A stretch of 64,000 nucleotides of DNA from Geobacillus thermocatenulatus (GCF_002217655.1 NZ_NEWK01000002.1:1241164-1305163), one strand, 5' to 3'. Counted from the first letter of the stretch, positions 9,271 through 19,022 are shown. Program-made: numbers and translations. Notes: generated by a model from the sequence alone, not told the origin.

Positions 9271-10213
9271 TTCGATCGCCTTCTTCCGCCCACCGCTTTA
9301 ACACAACCGACGCCAATGCATCAATAAACAATGGATTCGTGTTGGGCATCTCCGGTCGGTAATAGCGGGCGCCGATCTCTTCTGTCACCTGTTTGCACTC
9401 AATGTCGTTGTCATACAACACTTCCAAATGGTCGGCGACAAAACCGACCGGTGCGTAAACGAACGACGTATAGCCGCGCTCTTCGTAAAGCTGGCGCGTC
9501 AAGTCTTGCACGTCCGGCCCAAGCCATGGTTCCGGCGTCTGACCGGCGCTTTGCCAGCCGACGGCATAGTGGGCGACGCCGGCTTGATCCGCAATTCGTT
9601 TCGCTGTATCTTCGAGCTGCGTTGGATACGGGTCACCGCCTTGAATAATTTTTTCCGGCAAACTATGTGCGGATACGATCAGCACAGCTCGCTCCCGCTC
9701 ACGTTCCGGCATGGCGGCAAAAATCGCCCGCACTTGTTCTGCCCAATATTGCAAAAACTTCGGCTCTTCATACCATTGATCAATCGTGTAAATGGTCGGT
9801 CCGCCGAGCTTTTTTGCTGCCGCTTTCGCCCGCTCATTGTACGAGCGAATGCTGAATGTGGAATAATGAGGGGCTAGGACGATCCCAACCGCTTCTTGGA
9901 TGCCGTCATCATGCATGCGCTCGACGGCATCCTCAATGAACGGCTCAATATGTTTGAGCCCTAAATACATGCGAAACTCGACTTCATCTTGCACTTCGTT
10001 CAGCCGCTCCTCGAGCCGTTTCGCCTGCTCTTCCGTAATTTTCGCAAGCGGCGACAACCCGCCGATCGCCCGGTAGCGCGCTTTTAAATCCTCGATTTGT
10101 TCTTGCGGCGGCTTGCGCCCATGGCGAATGTGCGTATAATACCGTTCAATATCATCTTCCCGGTACGGCGTTCCGTACGCCATCACGAGCAGCCCCGCTG
10201 TTTTTTTCACCAT
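9263..10213 (-). CDS. hemH: Coproporphyrin ferrochelatase HemH (CpfC)
   Basis: A 316-residue cytoplasmic ferrochelatase that inserts iron into coproporphyrin III. Family segments include [10 protein letters not shown] at the N-terminus, the metal-site region [13 protein letters not shown] with the conserved His, and the Glu-containing [11 protein letters not shown]. It lies between hemE (16-base gap) and hemY (8-base overlap). Length matches B. subtilis HemH (310). Nothing is unusual about it. Confidence 0.94.
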   Translation of the reverse strand: MVKKTAGLLVMAYGTPYREDDIERYYTHIRHGRKPPQEQIEDLKARYRAIGGLSPLAKITEEQAKRLEERLNEVQDEVEFRMYLGLKHIEPFIEDAVERMHDDGIQEAVGIVLAPHYSTFSIRSYNERAKAAAKKLGGPTIYTIDQWYEEPKFLQYWAEQVRAIFAAMPERERERAVLIVSAHSLPEKIIQGGDPYPTQLEDTAKRIADQAGVAHYAVGWQSAGQTPEPWLGPDVQDLTRQLYEERGYTSFVYAPVGFVADHLEVLYDNDIECKQVTEEIGARYYRPEMPNTNPLFIDALASVVLKRWAEEGDRNE

Positions 10214-10229
10214 TGTGCCACCCCCTCGT

Positions 10230-11267
10230 TTAGTTGGTTGACGTATATTCGTGGATAAAAGCGGTCAGACGCTTCAGTGTCGCCGGTTGAACATCCGGAA
10301 AAATGCCGTGGCCTAAGTTGAAGATGTAGCCCGGCCGTTCCATCCCTTCGTCCAAAATGCGCTTCACCCGTTCTTCGATCACGTCCCACGGCGCAAGGAG
10401 CACCGCCGGATCCAAGTTGCCTTGAATCGCTTTCGCAATGCCTTGGCGGCGCGCTTCGCGAATCGATAGCCGCCAGTCAAGGCCGATGACATCAAGCGGC
10501 AAGTCGTTCCACTCATGCACTAAGTGACTGGCGCCGACGCCAAACATAATGAGCGGAGCCCCTTCTTCCCGCAAAGCGGCAAAAATGCGCGCCATCGCCG
10601 GCTTGATAAACGTCCGGTAATCGTCAGCATTGACGGCGCCAACCCAAGAATCAAAAATTTGCACAGCGCTTGCCCCCGCCCGAATTTGCTCCCGCACATA
10701 ACGGATCGTCATCTCAGCGAGCTTGTCCATTAAGGCGAACCACGCTTTCGGTTCAGCATACATGAACGCTTTCGTCTTATGATAATTTTTTGACGGACCG
10801 CCTTCAATCATGTAGCTCGCCAACGTAAACGGCGCCCCGGCAAACCCGATGAGCGGCACATCCAACTGTTCGTTGACAAGGAGCCGGATCGTTTCAAACA
10901 CATACGGCACATCATGTTCTGGATCAATCTCCCCAAGCCGCTCGACGTCTTGAAGCGAGCGAATCGGATTCGCGATCACCGGCCCGACGCCGCCCTGAAT
11001 CTCGACGTCCACGCCAATGGCCGGCAGCGGTGTCATAATGTCTTTATATAAAATGGCGGCATCGACGCCATATTGCTCAACTGGGAGTCTCGTGACGTAC
11101 GCGCAAAGCTCCGGTTGATGCGTAATGTCAAACAGCGAATATTTTTCTTTCAGCGCCCGATACTCCGGCTGCGACCGTCCGGCTTGCCGCATATACCAAA
11201 CCGGCACGTACGATGTTTGTTCGCCGCGGCAGGCGCGCAAAAATGTATCGTTGATCTGTCTAGCCAT
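10230..11267 (-). CDS. hemE: Uroporphyrinogen decarboxylase HemE
   Basis: A 345-residue cytoplasmic enzyme that decarboxylates uroporphyrinogen III to coproporphyrinogen III. The substrate-binding signature [11 protein letters not shown] is near residue 20, and [17 protein letters not shown] and VIGLDWR follow in the usual order. ATG 11267 is preferred because AGGCGG lies 6 bases upstream; the upstream in-frame ATG pair has no such spacing. It is the first gene of hemE-hemH-hemY. Confidence 0.94.
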   Translation of the reverse strand: MARQINDTFLRACRGEQTSYVPVWYMRQAGRSQPEYRALKEKYSLFDITHQPELCAYVTRLPVEQYGVDAAILYKDIMTPLPAIGVDVEIQGGVGPVIANPIRSLQDVERLGEIDPEHDVPYVFETIRLLVNEQLDVPLIGFAGAPFTLASYMIEGGPSKNYHKTKAFMYAEPKAWFALMDKLAEMTIRYVREQIRAGASAVQIFDSWVGAVNADDYRTFIKPAMARIFAALREEGAPLIMFGVGASHLVHEWNDLPLDVIGLDWRLSIREARRQGIAKAIQGNLDPAVLLAPWDVIEERVKRILDEGMERPGYIFNLGHGIFPDVQPATLKRLTAFIHEYTSTN

Positions 11268-11428
11268 CTCCATCCGCCTTTCTTTCCTCACAATCCCGTC
11301 AATGGTTTCGCGTTTTTCTTCATCTTTAAACGTTGCCTATCTCCTTTTCACTATACAGCTTTCCGTACCCAATGTATAGAGAAGAAGGCGAACTGTCAAA
11401 AAATCGACCGATTTTTAAGTCCATGCCC

Positions 11429-11437
11429 ATTATAGCA
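11429..11437 (-). promoter_or_regulatory. Extended -10 promoter for hemE
   Basis: The minus strand reads TGCTATAAT immediately after the yhfA terminator and about 160 bases before hemE. A second weaker possibility is TTGACA (11394-11399) with TACATT 17 bases further on. Confidence 0.5.
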
Positions 11438-11468
11438 AAAAAGCTGCCCCGGCCGCACGGGACAGCTT
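11435..11468 (-). terminator. Rho-independent terminator of yhfA
   Basis: On the minus strand AAGCTGTCCC (11459-11468) pairs with GGGGCAGCTT (11441-11450), followed by six Ts. It starts directly after the yhfA stop codon. Confidence 0.85.
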
Positions 11469-11473
11469 TCTGT

Positions 11474-12874
11474 TCAGATGAGAAACATGGCGACAACGGT
11501 CGTAACTACCAAGCCGACAGCAACAGGAATGAGGTTGCGGCGCGCCAGCTCAAACGGGTCAACCCCGCAGATCGCTGCCGCTGGAATGAGCGCCCACGGA
11601 ACGAGCGTGCCGCCGCCGACCCAAATGGCGGCGATTTGGCCGAGCGCCGTCAACGTCGCCGCTCCGCCGCCGATCGCTACAGAAAACAAATGGGCGACTG
11701 AACCGGCGAGCGAGATGCCGGAAAACCCAGAGCCGTCAAGACCCGTAATCGCCCCGACGATCGTGAGCGTAACCGCCCCCACCTCATTGTTCAGCGGCAC
11801 CGCATGAGCCAAGGCAACCCCTAAATCGTTGACGATGCCTTGCGATGCCTGCGGCAAATAGTCGCCGATGATTTTCACAAACCCCGCATCGCCAAGATAG
11901 AAAAACGCGGCGATCGGAATAACAGGGCCGAACACTTTAAACCCGAACTGAAACCCTTCAATAAAGTAATGGGTCACTTCCGCAAAACTTTCTTGCCGAT
12001 GGGCGAGAACGGAGATGAGAATCAAAATGAAAATCGCCGTCCCACCGACCAAGGCAGTCGCTTCCCCGCCTTGCAACCGCAAATCAAACATCGCGATGAC
12101 ATCAAGGGCGAACAAAATCGGAATCAACAGCGCAAGCCATTTTTTCGTTTGTCCCGTCAGGAAATGGCTTGTTTTTTCCAATGTCGAATCGACCGTTGCA
12201 GCCATTTCCGCCTCCCCGCTTGCCAGGCGCCCTCGCTTCATGTCACGGCGCAGCAAGGAAAACGCGGTGACCGTTGTGACGACCCCCATGACAAAAACAA
12301 GCGGAACGCTGGCGGCAATGACGTCGCCGACCGGCAGCCCGGCGGCATCGGCCGTTAATTTCGGCGCCCCTTGGATGATAAAATCGCCGGAAAGCGCGAT
12401 GCCATGTCCGAACAAGTTCATCGCCATCGCCGCTCCCAACGCCGGCAAACCCACCCGGACCGCTGCCGGCAACAGAACTGCCCCCATGAGAGCAACAGCC
12501 GGGGACGGCCAGAAAAACCAAGAAATGATCATCATCAAAATTCCGATCGTCCAATACGCCCAAGCCGGCGTACGGATGAAACGGACAAACGGCGAAACCA
12601 TGACATCATTGATGCCGGTGGCCGACAACACTTTGCTCATCGCCACAATAATGGAGATGACTAAAATCGTCGGCAATAGCTCCGTAATGGCGTAAATAAA
12701 GCTGTTAAACACTCCGCTGACCGCCGCGCTCAACGAATGGGTAGCGACCGCCGCCAATAAAAAGATGCCGGCAATGCAAATGAGCGATGTATCTTTGCGG
12801 GCGACCATAAACCCAATAATGAGCACGATGAACAGCAAGTAAATCCAGTGGAGCGCTACAAGCTCTACACCCAT
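11474..12874 (-). CDS. yhfA: Polytopic membrane transporter YhfA
   Basis: A 466-residue protein with about twelve hydrophobic helices, including re-entrant-like stretches rich in Gly, Ala and Pro (SWFFWPSPAVALMGAVLLPA). It resembles the anion or short-chain acid permease superfamily that includes DcuC- and GntP-like transporters. Length and location between ecsB and the hem genes match B. subtilis YhfA. GAGAGGGG precedes ATG 12874. The gene has its own terminator. The transported substrate cannot be read from the sequence. Confidence 0.75.
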   Translation of the reverse strand: MGVELVALHWIYLLFIVLIIGFMVARKDTSLICIAGIFLLAAVATHSLSAAVSGVFNSFIYAITELLPTILVISIIVAMSKVLSATGINDVMVSPFVRFIRTPAWAYWTIGILMMIISWFFWPSPAVALMGAVLLPAAVRVGLPALGAAMAMNLFGHGIALSGDFIIQGAPKLTADAAGLPVGDVIAASVPLVFVMGVVTTVTAFSLLRRDMKRGRLASGEAEMAATVDSTLEKTSHFLTGQTKKWLALLIPILFALDVIAMFDLRLQGGEATALVGGTAIFILILISVLAHRQESFAEVTHYFIEGFQFGFKVFGPVIPIAAFFYLGDAGFVKIIGDYLPQASQGIVNDLGVALAHAVPLNNEVGAVTLTIVGAITGLDGSGFSGISLAGSVAHLFSVAIGGGAATLTALGQIAAIWVGGGTLVPWALIPAAAICGVDPFELARRNLIPVAVGLVVTTVVAMFLI

Positions 12875-13023
12875 GAATCGTTCCCCTCTCTTCCCGACTT
12901 CCAGCCTGACCGCCGGACATGCGCCCAGGCCGGTGTACTACAGCATATGAAGCGGGAAAAAAGGTGTGAAAGCTTCGGCCATCCATTGAAGAATGAAAAA
13001 CGCCGGCGCCAGCGCAAACAGCG

Positions 13024-14238
13024 CTAGCGTCCGGCGTTCTGCCCACGCTGCAGGCGCACGTACCGCCCTGCCGTCCAAAGCCCCCATATATTTCCGCCAA
13101 GCCAAGTGGCGAGCCAAAGAAGGCGCGGGGAAACAGCCAACAGTACGAGATGGAATACCGTATTTTGCCCAATCAGCAGAATGGAAAGCAACCGAACCGC
13201 CGCAGCATCCGGTTGCGCCTGCGGCAACGGGTACAGCCGCGGCCATAGCGAATAGCGATGATGAGAAGGCAGCGCGGCCAATTGAACAGCGGTCGCGTAA
13301 AGAAACAAACATACGATGGCCGCCCGCCCGTATTGGTGATCGATCACAGCCAGCATGACGCCTCCGATCGCAGTGAGACGGACATATAGACCAGCATACC
13401 CGCCGGCGCGCAAAAACGTGCGGGCATACAAATGAAAAAACACATGCCGCTTGTCATACGGAATCAAAGCGAGCAGCGAATCAAGCCAGCGCCGCCGCTT
13501 CGCCGCCTCCCGCCATTCCGGAACATCGGTAAACAAGTGGGCCAGCCGGTAAAACGCCGTGGCCGCTCGCTGTTCTTCCGCGATGATCCGTTCCCATTTC
13601 CATGTTTTCCCTATCGTCAACCGTGACAAACAGATGGACAGAACGGCCATCAAACCGACCAAAACGACAAAAAATGGCCATGGGGCCGCAACCAGTACCA
13701 AATAAACGAACACCGCCGCTAGGCTGAAACGGGTAAAGGCGCCAAAGCGATGAAAAGACGGATCGGCGATGTAGCTTCCTTGCCAACTGGCCCATAAGCT
13801 CCATCCTTTGAAGCAGAAAAGACCGAACAAAAAAAGCGGCCATGGCACCAGGGAAAAGCGAGCGTGAAGTGGACCCGCCAACAGCAAAAGCAAAGAAAGG
13901 CCGTACGCCTGCCATAACCATGAGACGAAAAACGCCCGCTGAATATACGGACCGAGCCGTTCTTCCGCCGGCAACAAAAACACCGCATCCGCCTTGCGGA
14001 ACAAGGTGCGCACCGATCCAGCGGCCGCCGCCCAGCCGAACACGACCGCCGCAATAGCCGGATACGGAAACGAGTCAGGAAGCGACGCCGCAAAGCGCTT
14101 GTACATCACCGCTATGCCGCCAAGCACAATGATCAACCCGACGAGCAAATGGTCGTTGAACATATAGCGCAAGTAGCGGATCCGTTTTCGCCATTCCGCT
14201 TGGAAACGCTGCTTCCAAAGACGGCGGGCGTCAATCAT
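13024..14238 (-). CDS. ecsB: ABC transporter permease EcsB
   Basis: A 404-residue membrane subunit of the Ecs ABC transporter. A soluble basic N-terminus (KQRFQAEWRKRIRYLRYMF) is followed by at least six hydrophobic helices. The start overlaps the ecsA stop by 4 bases (ATGA), so the two are coupled. In B. subtilis Ecs affects secretion, competence and intramembrane proteolysis. The downstream ecsC of B. subtilis is missing: 12875-13023 holds no gene, only a short hydrophobic out-of-frame extension (residues LALFALAPAFFILQWMAEAF) running to 12938, which may be an old C-terminal helix lost by frameshift. Confidence 0.88.
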   Translation of the reverse strand: MIDARRLWKQRFQAEWRKRIRYLRYMFNDHLLVGLIIVLGGIAVMYKRFAASLPDSFPYPAIAAVVFGWAAAAGSVRTLFRKADAVFLLPAEERLGPYIQRAFFVSWLWQAYGLSLLLLLAGPLHARFSLVPWPLFLFGLFCFKGWSLWASWQGSYIADPSFHRFGAFTRFSLAAVFVYLVLVAAPWPFFVVLVGLMAVLSICLSRLTIGKTWKWERIIAEEQRAATAFYRLAHLFTDVPEWREAAKRRRWLDSLLALIPYDKRHVFFHLYARTFLRAGGYAGLYVRLTAIGGVMLAVIDHQYGRAAIVCLFLYATAVQLAALPSHHRYSLWPRLYPLPQAQPDAAAVRLLSILLIGQNTVFHLVLLAVSPRLLWLATWLGGNIWGLWTAGRYVRLQRGQNAGR

Positions 14239-14972
14239 GGCGCATCGTCCTTTGTCAATTCGACGTACAGTTCATCAAGCGACGCCCCCCAGAGCCCGAA
14301 CTGGCGGCGAATGTCATCGAGCGTCCCTTTGGCTTTGACGCGGCCGTTGTGCAAAATCACAAATGAGTCGCAATACCGCTCTGCCGTCGCTAAAATGTGC
14401 GTCGACAGCAAAATGCCCGCCCCCTTCTCTTTCTGTTCATTCATTCGCTCAAGCAGGGCGTGAATGGCAAGCGGATCGAGGCCGAGAAACGGCTCATCGA
14501 TGATATAAAGCGGCGGTTCAAGCAAAAAGGCGCATACAATCATGACTTTTTGCTTCATTCCTTTCGAAAAATGAGCCGGAAACGAGGAAAGCCGCCGCTC
14601 CAATCGAAACTCGCGAAGCAGCGGCGGAAGGCGGCGTTCATACTCTGCTTCACTCAACCCGTACGCCATCGCCGCTAGACGCAAATGTTCCTCAAGCGTC
14701 AATTCTTCATACAACACCGGCGTTTCCGGGATATAAGCAAACTGTCTTCGATACGTTTCCGGCCCGTCTGCAAGCCGATAGCCGTTAATGGAAATCGCGC
14801 CGCGGCGCGGTTCCATCAAGCCGATAATATGTTTGATCGTCGTGCTTTTGCCGGCTCCATTCAGGCCGATCAAGGCGACCATTTCGCCGCGGTCGACCGA
14901 AAACGTCACGTCTTCAAGCACGTTTTGCGCCGTGTAGCCTCCGGATAGATCCTTCACTTCTAAAAGCGTCAT
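14235..14972 (-). CDS. ecsA: ABC transporter ATP-binding protein EcsA
   Basis: A 245-residue ATPase subunit. Walker A is GLNGAGKST near residue 37, the signature is FSKGMKQK, and Walker B is LYIIDEPFLGLD, followed by the switch His in LLSTHILATAE. The start at 14972 follows AAAGGGAG; the longer upstream frame has no ribosome site. It drives EcsB, encoded next with a 4-base overlap. Length matches B. subtilis EcsA (247). Confidence 0.93.
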   Translation of the reverse strand: MTLLEVKDLSGGYTAQNVLEDVTFSVDRGEMVALIGLNGAGKSTTIKHIIGLMEPRRGAISINGYRLADGPETYRRQFAYIPETPVLYEELTLEEHLRLAAMAYGLSEAEYERRLPPLLREFRLERRLSSFPAHFSKGMKQKVMIVCAFLLEPPLYIIDEPFLGLDPLAIHALLERMNEQKEKGAGILLSTHILATAERYCDSFVILHNGRVKAKGTLDDIRRQFGLWGASLDELYVELTKDDAP

Positions 14973-15137
14973 CGTCCGCTCCCTTTCCATTCTGGCCTTT
15001 GTCCCCATTGTACCAAACGATAACCTCGCTTACCAAAAAAAGATCACACCGTTCTTTTGCATAAACTCACTCAAGCCGGGCATGATAAATAGCGAAGAGG
15101 GGATGAGGAATCAAAAAGTTGATGAACGATCCATCCG

Positions 15138-15318
15138 AAATGGGGTGTTCGTCAAAGACACCGTTGTGAGCCGCAAAACGTTGTAAACGTTCCTAGGAAG
15201 CGACCATCGCATTCGTTGCTGGGAAGCAACGAGCCTGTCCAAAGGGGATGGTCACGTTGAACAAAGGAAGCGCTCACGCCGAACCAACTTTTGCTGCAAA
15301 TGGGGTGTTCATCAAACG
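15138..15318. repeat. Direct repeat exactly 160 bp apart in the ecsA-hit gap
   Basis: AAATGGGGTGTTCRTCAAA occurs at 15138 and again at 15298. Between them are further short symmetric pieces (GTTGCTGGGAAGCAAC). The minus strand is open from 15152 to 15355 but has no ribosome site. The arrangement looks like part of an interspersed repeat rather than a gene. The gap 15009-15438 otherwise holds only the terminator and promoter listed separately. Confidence 0.5.
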
Positions 15319-15355
15319 CACATTTGCTTGAATCATCCTCTCCCCTTTTCACCAA

Positions 15356-15398
15356 CCGGGATGTAACCTGCGTTGCGGGATTACATCTCGGTTTTTTT
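15356..15398 (+). terminator. Strong plus-strand terminator with no annotated gene upstream
   Basis: An 11-bp stem (15356-15366 with 15381-15391, one G-U pair) is followed by seven Ts. The nearest plus-strand gene upstream is more than 10 kb away, so it must end an unannotated transcript or belong to the repeat region. Confidence 0.8.
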
Positions 15399-15399
15399 A

Positions 15400-15408
15400 T
15401 GGTAAAAT
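15400..15408 (+). promoter_or_regulatory. Extended -10 promoter of hit
   Basis: TGGTAAAAT lies immediately after the terminator and 30 bases before the hit start. The -35 position (TTACAT) is poor, consistent with an extended -10 promoter. Confidence 0.5.
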
Positions 15409-15438
15409 GAAGAAAATAGGAAGGAAAGGGTGATCACA

Positions 15439-15861
15439 GTGAGCGATTGCATTTTTTGCAAAATCATAAACGGCGAATTGCCCGCGGCGAAAGTGTACGA
15501 AGACGACCATGTGCTCGCGTTTTTGGACATCAGCCAAGTGACAAAAGGGCATACGCTTGTCATCCCGAAAGTACATACGGAAAACATTTTCACCCTCACG
15601 TCGGAGGCGGCCGGCCAACTGTTTCGCGCAGTGCCGACGATTGCCAATGCACTCAAGCGAGCATTTTCCCCGGTCGGGCTCAACTTATTGAACAACAATG
15701 GCGAGCAAGCGGGGCAGACAGTGTTTCATTACCATCTTCACCTCATTCCACGCTACGGCAAAGGGGATGGGTTTGGCGCGGTCTGGAAGTCGCATGCAAG
15801 CGACTATACGCCCGCTGACCTGCAGGCGATCGCGGCCGCCATTCGCGAGCAGCTCGGCTGA
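15439..15861 (+). CDS. hit: HIT-family protein Hit
   Basis: A 140-residue histidine-triad nucleotide-binding protein, probably hydrolysing nucleoside phosphoramidates or adenylates. CIFCKI at the N-terminus is a zinc-site half, and the catalytic triad HYHLHLIPR (HxHxH) is near residue 98. GTG 15439 is preferred over GTG 15430 because AGGAAAGG then sits 9 bases upstream. It is divergent from ecsA, the B. subtilis arrangement. Confidence 0.92.
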   Translation: MSDCIFCKIINGELPAAKVYEDDHVLAFLDISQVTKGHTLVIPKVHTENIFTLTSEAAGQLFRAVPTIANALKRAFSPVGLNLLNNNGEQAGQTVFHYHLHLIPRYGKGDGFGAVWKSHASDYTPADLQAIAAAIREQLG

Positions 15862-15902
15862 TCTCCCGTTGTTGAACAGCAAGAAAGGCCAAGCCCACCA
15901 AT

Positions 15903-15939
15903 AAAAAACGGAAGCAGGGATGTTCCGCTTCCGTTTTTT
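15903..15939. terminator. Bidirectional terminator between hit and prsA
   Basis: AAAAAACGGAAGC pairs with GCTTCCGTTTTTT around an 11-base loop. It gives a T run on both strands and overlaps the prsA stop codon. Confidence 0.88.
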
Positions 15940-16780
15940 ACTGTTTTTCCTGCTCGATCACATCTTGCAAATCTTTGTCTTTGATCTCAACACCGGCCTC
16001 TTTCACCAGTTTGTCCACTTTTGACTGCATCGTCGCAGGATCAAGCTTGTTCCGTTTGACTTCAAACGCAATTTCGTCTTTCATTTCGTTGAACGACTTT
16101 TTCTTTTCTTTGTCCGTCACTTTAATGATATGGTAGCCGTAATCCGTTTTCACCGGATCGCTCACTTCACCGACTTTCAGCTTATAGGCGGCTTCTTCAA
16201 ACTCCTTGACCATTTTCCCTGGGCCAAACCAGCCTAAATCGCCGCCGTTGGACGCCGAGCCTGGATCTTGGGAGTATTCTTTGGCCAACTTGGCGAAATC
16301 CTCGCCTTTATCAAGCTTCGCCTTGATTTCTTTTGCTGTTTTTTCATCTTTGACCAAAATATGGCTGGCGCGAATTTTCGGCTTGTAGTTGTCATAATAC
16401 TCCTTCAGCTCTTTGTCCGTCACTTTTATGTCTTCAACGGCCGCTTTCGTCCGCAGCAAATCGAGCTTGACCATTTCGCGGATCACTTTTTCTCCGTTCT
16501 GCTGCACGGCTAAATCATATTGCGTTCCATACGCTTCCTTGATTCGCTCGATTTCGCGGTCGATCTCTTCATCGGTCACCTTGTATTTTTTGCTCAACAC
16601 TTTTTCGTCAATCAAATCACGAAGGACGGATTTGCCGACGCGCTCTTTCATCTCATTATAAAATTCGTCTTTCGTAATATTGCCGTTTTTCGTTTCCACA
16701 ATCGCTTCCGAACCGTCGTTGCTGCAGGCCGACAAAGCCATGAGCGAAACGACGGCAGCGGCCATCATCCATTTTTTCAT
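15938..16780 (-). CDS. prsA: Foldase lipoprotein PrsA
   Basis: A 280-residue lipoprotein on the outer face of the membrane, assisting folding of secreted proteins. The signal peptide [19 protein letters not shown] ends at the lipidated Cys. A parvulin (PpiC) domain spans about residues 130-225, with [24 protein letters not shown] and [12 protein letters not shown] 16780 was chosen; AGGAG is 11 bases upstream, slightly far, and a GTG at 16789 would be too close. Length is near B. subtilis PrsA (292). It shares a terminator with hit. Confidence 0.93.
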   Translation of the reverse strand: MKKWMMAAAVVSLMALSACSNDGSEAIVETKNGNITKDEFYNEMKERVGKSVLRDLIDEKVLSKKYKVTDEEIDREIERIKEAYGTQYDLAVQQNGEKVIREMVKLDLLRTKAAVEDIKVTDKELKEYYDNYKPKIRASHILVKDEKTAKEIKAKLDKGEDFAKLAKEYSQDPGSASNGGDLGWFGPGKMVKEFEEAAYKLKVGEVSDPVKTDYGYHIIKVTDKEKKKSFNEMKDEIAFEVKRNKLDPATMQSKVDKLVKEAGVEIKDKDLQDVIEQEKQ

Positions 16781-17035
16781 TCGCTTCACAACTCCTACAT
16801 CTTTTTTCGATTGGATGTCCCCACGCTTTCCAGCGGCGCAGATCGAATGGCGCCCAAGCGCGCCCATAAAACAACATGCTCGCCTCTTCAGCCACGACAA
16901 TAACTATACCATATTTCCAACGAAAAAAAAACCTCTTTCCGCTTTAGTCATCCGCCCATAACATGCACGCTTGCCATACATATGATGAGGATGAAGCGCT
17001 CGACAGGCTTCTTCTTGCCGAAAGGGGGTGTTACG

Positions 17036-17125
17036 ATGAGCGCACCTTATTCCGGAGGCTTTGCGTTGATTGTCGTGCTGTTTATTTTGCTAATCATTGT
17101 CGGCTGCGCCTGCGTCATCTACTAA
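17036..17125 (+). CDS. YjcZ-family sporulation peptide (SscA-like)
   Basis: A 29-residue peptide: a short MSAPYSGG leader, then one hydrophobic helix (FALIVVLFILLIIVGCACV). This is the signature of the YjcZ/SscA family of small spore-associated peptides in Bacillus. AAAGGGGG lies upstream of ATG 17036 and a strong terminator follows at once. The B. subtilis member SscA helps spore coat assembly; the same role here is inference. Confidence 0.82.
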   Translation: MSAPYSGGFALIVVLFILLIIVGCACVIY

Positions 17126-17132
17126 ACGAAAG

Positions 17133-17165
17133 AGGGGGCTCCCGCAAAAGGAGCACCCCTTTTTT
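17133..17165 (+). terminator. Rho-independent terminator after the YjcZ-family gene
   Basis: GGGGGCTCC pairs with GGAGCACCCC (one bulged A), followed by six Ts. Confidence 0.8.
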
Positions 17166-17265
17166 CGCCTTCCTTCAAACAAAAGGAAGGAACCACGACA
17201 ATGGAACTTGCTCCATCAAAAGAAAAACGTCACAACCCCGCATCAACTGTCAGAAGAGAGAAAAG

Positions 17266-17445
17266 TTATGTAAACAACACTTCAAAGTAAGAAGAAATTA
17301 ATAAAATCGTAATCAGGACATTGATCGTGCGAAAAACCGCTGGCTGCTGCTCCTCCGGGATGTCACGCTGCGCGCAAAGCGAGTGTGTGAGCTGGTTGAT
17401 CCAAAATAAGACCACAACCGCCAGGAGGATGAAAGAAAGCGCCAA
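17266..17445 (-). CDS. Small two-helix membrane protein
   Basis: A 59-residue protein of unknown function. Helix one is ALSFILLAVVVLFWI and helix two NVLITILLISSYF, with a polar loop between (AQRDIPEEQQPAVF). The frame is open to ATG 17511, but AGGAGGGG 8 bases before TTG 17445 makes that the better start; the ATG has no ribosome site. It sits where B. subtilis has yhaJ/yhaK between prsA and yhaI, but I cannot assign it to either with confidence. Confidence 0.6.
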   Translation of the reverse strand: MALSFILLAVVVLFWINQLTHSLCAQRDIPEEQQPAVFRTINVLITILLISSYFEVLFT

Positions 17446-17636
17446 AACTGTTCCCCTCCTCTTTGCTTCTTCGCCAAACGCCGCCCATGGCTTTAACTTT
17501 ACATCGTTCATGGCGGGAAATCAATCATTTTTCGTTTTCCAGACACAAACCGATTTTTCTATTGGTGAATGCGCACAAATTCGGTAAAATATACGTAAAA
17601 ACGGTCACATTTTCGTCACCAAAAGGAGCACGATAT

Positions 17637-17978
17637 ATGGAATCGTTGGAAAAGCGAGTGGCCAAGCTGGAGTTTCACCAGTCTCTGCTGATGGAAATGA
17701 TCGACGAAACGAAAAAACCATTTTATTCCCTCATCATCCGCGCGGATTTGACCAAAGAAGAAGTCGACGCCTTCTTGGCGTTTTGCCAAGAGCTTGCCGA
17801 CCAATACGAACAGCAAAAAGCGGAAGGGTTGACGATGTTCACTCCCCTGCTCGTGCAGTTTGCTGGGATGCTTCATCCGAACCTTCCGCTGGAACAGACC
17901 GTTGACGCTCTTTTGGCCCAACAAATGTTTGTCCCGCTGATGACCGAGCTGAAAACGCTCATTCGCACCATCAGTTAG
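17637..17978 (+). CDS. yhaI: YhaI family protein (DUF1878)
   Basis: A 113-residue, mostly helical cytoplasmic protein starting [18 protein letters not shown], with AAAAGGAG upstream. It matches the YhaI family in length, in the N-terminal coiled-coil-like segment and in place next to scoC. It is convergent with scoC, and their ends overlap by 8 bases. Function is unknown. Confidence 0.82.
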   Translation: MESLEKRVAKLEFHQSLLMEMIDETKKPFYSLIIRADLTKEEVDAFLAFCQELADQYEQQKAEGLTMFTPLLVQFAGMLHPNLPLEQTVDALLAQQMFVPLMTELKTLIRTIS

Positions 17979-18576
17979 CCTGGCCGGCCAATTCTTTCTC
18001 GTGCTCTTCCGTTTTCGGCTTTCGCTTGACAAGTTTGCCGTCCTGCTCGATAAAATCTTCTTTAATGTTTTCAAACGCCCGCTCAAAAATTTCCATAAAA
18101 TCATCGCCATAAATGTTGCGGACGATGCACATCATTTCTAAAATTTCTGGAAACTTCCCGTACAACTCGCGCAACGGCAACGCCCCATTGAAAACGGCAT
18201 TTTTCGTCGGATCATACGTCTCCATCAACTTCATCAACACTTCTTCGCCTTTTTCCGTCAACTCAATGTACGTATTGCGCTTGTCATCCTGTTTTTTGGA
18301 AAAGGAAAGCAATCCTTTTTCTTCTAATTTCTTTGAGAAATTGAACGCCGTTGACACATGCATCACGCCGAACTTGGCGATTTCGGAAATCGAGGCTCCT
18401 TTGAAGTGGTAGGCGATCCATAAAATGTGGTGTTCGTTAATGTTTAGGTCAAACGGCTTGATCCACCGCTGCCAATCTTTCTCAATCGATTTCCATAGCG
18501 CTTTGCTCAACTGGGCAATTCGTTGGCTGAATAACATCGCCTCTTTGATGGAATAATGCTGTTCTGTCGATTTCAT
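17971..18576 (-). CDS. scoC: MarR-family transition-state regulator ScoC (Hpr)
   Basis: A 201-residue DNA-binding repressor of protease and sporulation genes. The winged helix-turn-helix covers about residues 45-115 ([22 protein letters not shown] and the wing [14 protein letters not shown]). A helical C-terminus with an acidic and basic tail follows. ATG 18576 starts the family's usual N-terminus ([14 protein letters not shown]); the upstream open frame is not conserved in type. Length matches B. subtilis Hpr (203). Confidence 0.93.
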   Translation of the reverse strand: MKSTEQHYSIKEAMLFSQRIAQLSKALWKSIEKDWQRWIKPFDLNINEHHILWIAYHFKGASISEIAKFGVMHVSTAFNFSKKLEEKGLLSFSKKQDDKRNTYIELTEKGEEVLMKLMETYDPTKNAVFNGALPLRELYGKFPEILEMMCIVRNIYGDDFMEIFERAFENIKEDFIEQDGKLVKRKPKTEEHEKELAGQAN

Positions 18577-18730
18577 CGTTCCACCCACTCTTCCCTCACC
18601 GTATTTTTTACTCCCCATTATATCAATAAAACAAAAAGGAATAAAGACAAAAGTGTTTATTTTTATGATTTTTTTTGCATATTCATAGTAGTAAGCATAA
18701 GGCGCTTGGCGCATACAGGAGGAGAATGCC

Positions 18731-18919
18731 ATGGTGTATATACAATGGATGTTGATCGCTGTCGGATTCTTATTTTTCTGTCTTTTTATAAACGCATTTT
18801 TCGCCTTATGGAAAACGCGGGCGTACCCGCCGAAAGCATTGCTGAAAGAGCGGACTTTGCGCTATATTGGAATAGCGTTCATTTGCTTGCTCGCCGCTTG
18901 GATTCTCAGCTATGTCTAA
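18731..18919 (+). CDS. Small membrane protein
   Basis: A 62-residue protein with two hydrophobic helices ([19 protein letters not shown] and [18 protein letters not shown]) joined by a basic loop. AGGAGGAG is 7 bases upstream of ATG 18731. It is divergent from scoC and faces trpP. I do not recognise the family, but ribosome site and codon use support a real gene. Confidence 0.65.
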   Translation: MVYIQWMLIAVGFLFFCLFINAFFALWKTRAYPPKALLKERTLRYIGIAFICLLAAWILSYV

Positions 18920-18986
18920 TATACGTCAGAACTGAATGGAACGGGAGGCATTTTTCTCCTGCCTGTTCCTCTCTCTTTTGATAGCA

Positions 18987-19017
18987 AAAAACCCGACCAG
19001 CCATGATCGGGTTTTTC
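18987..19017. terminator. Bidirectional terminator before trpP end
   Basis: AACCCGA and TCGGGTT form a stem flanked by A and T runs on both sides. It serves trpP on the minus strand and the small gene at 18731 on the plus strand. Confidence 0.82.
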
Positions 19018-19022
19018 GCCGT

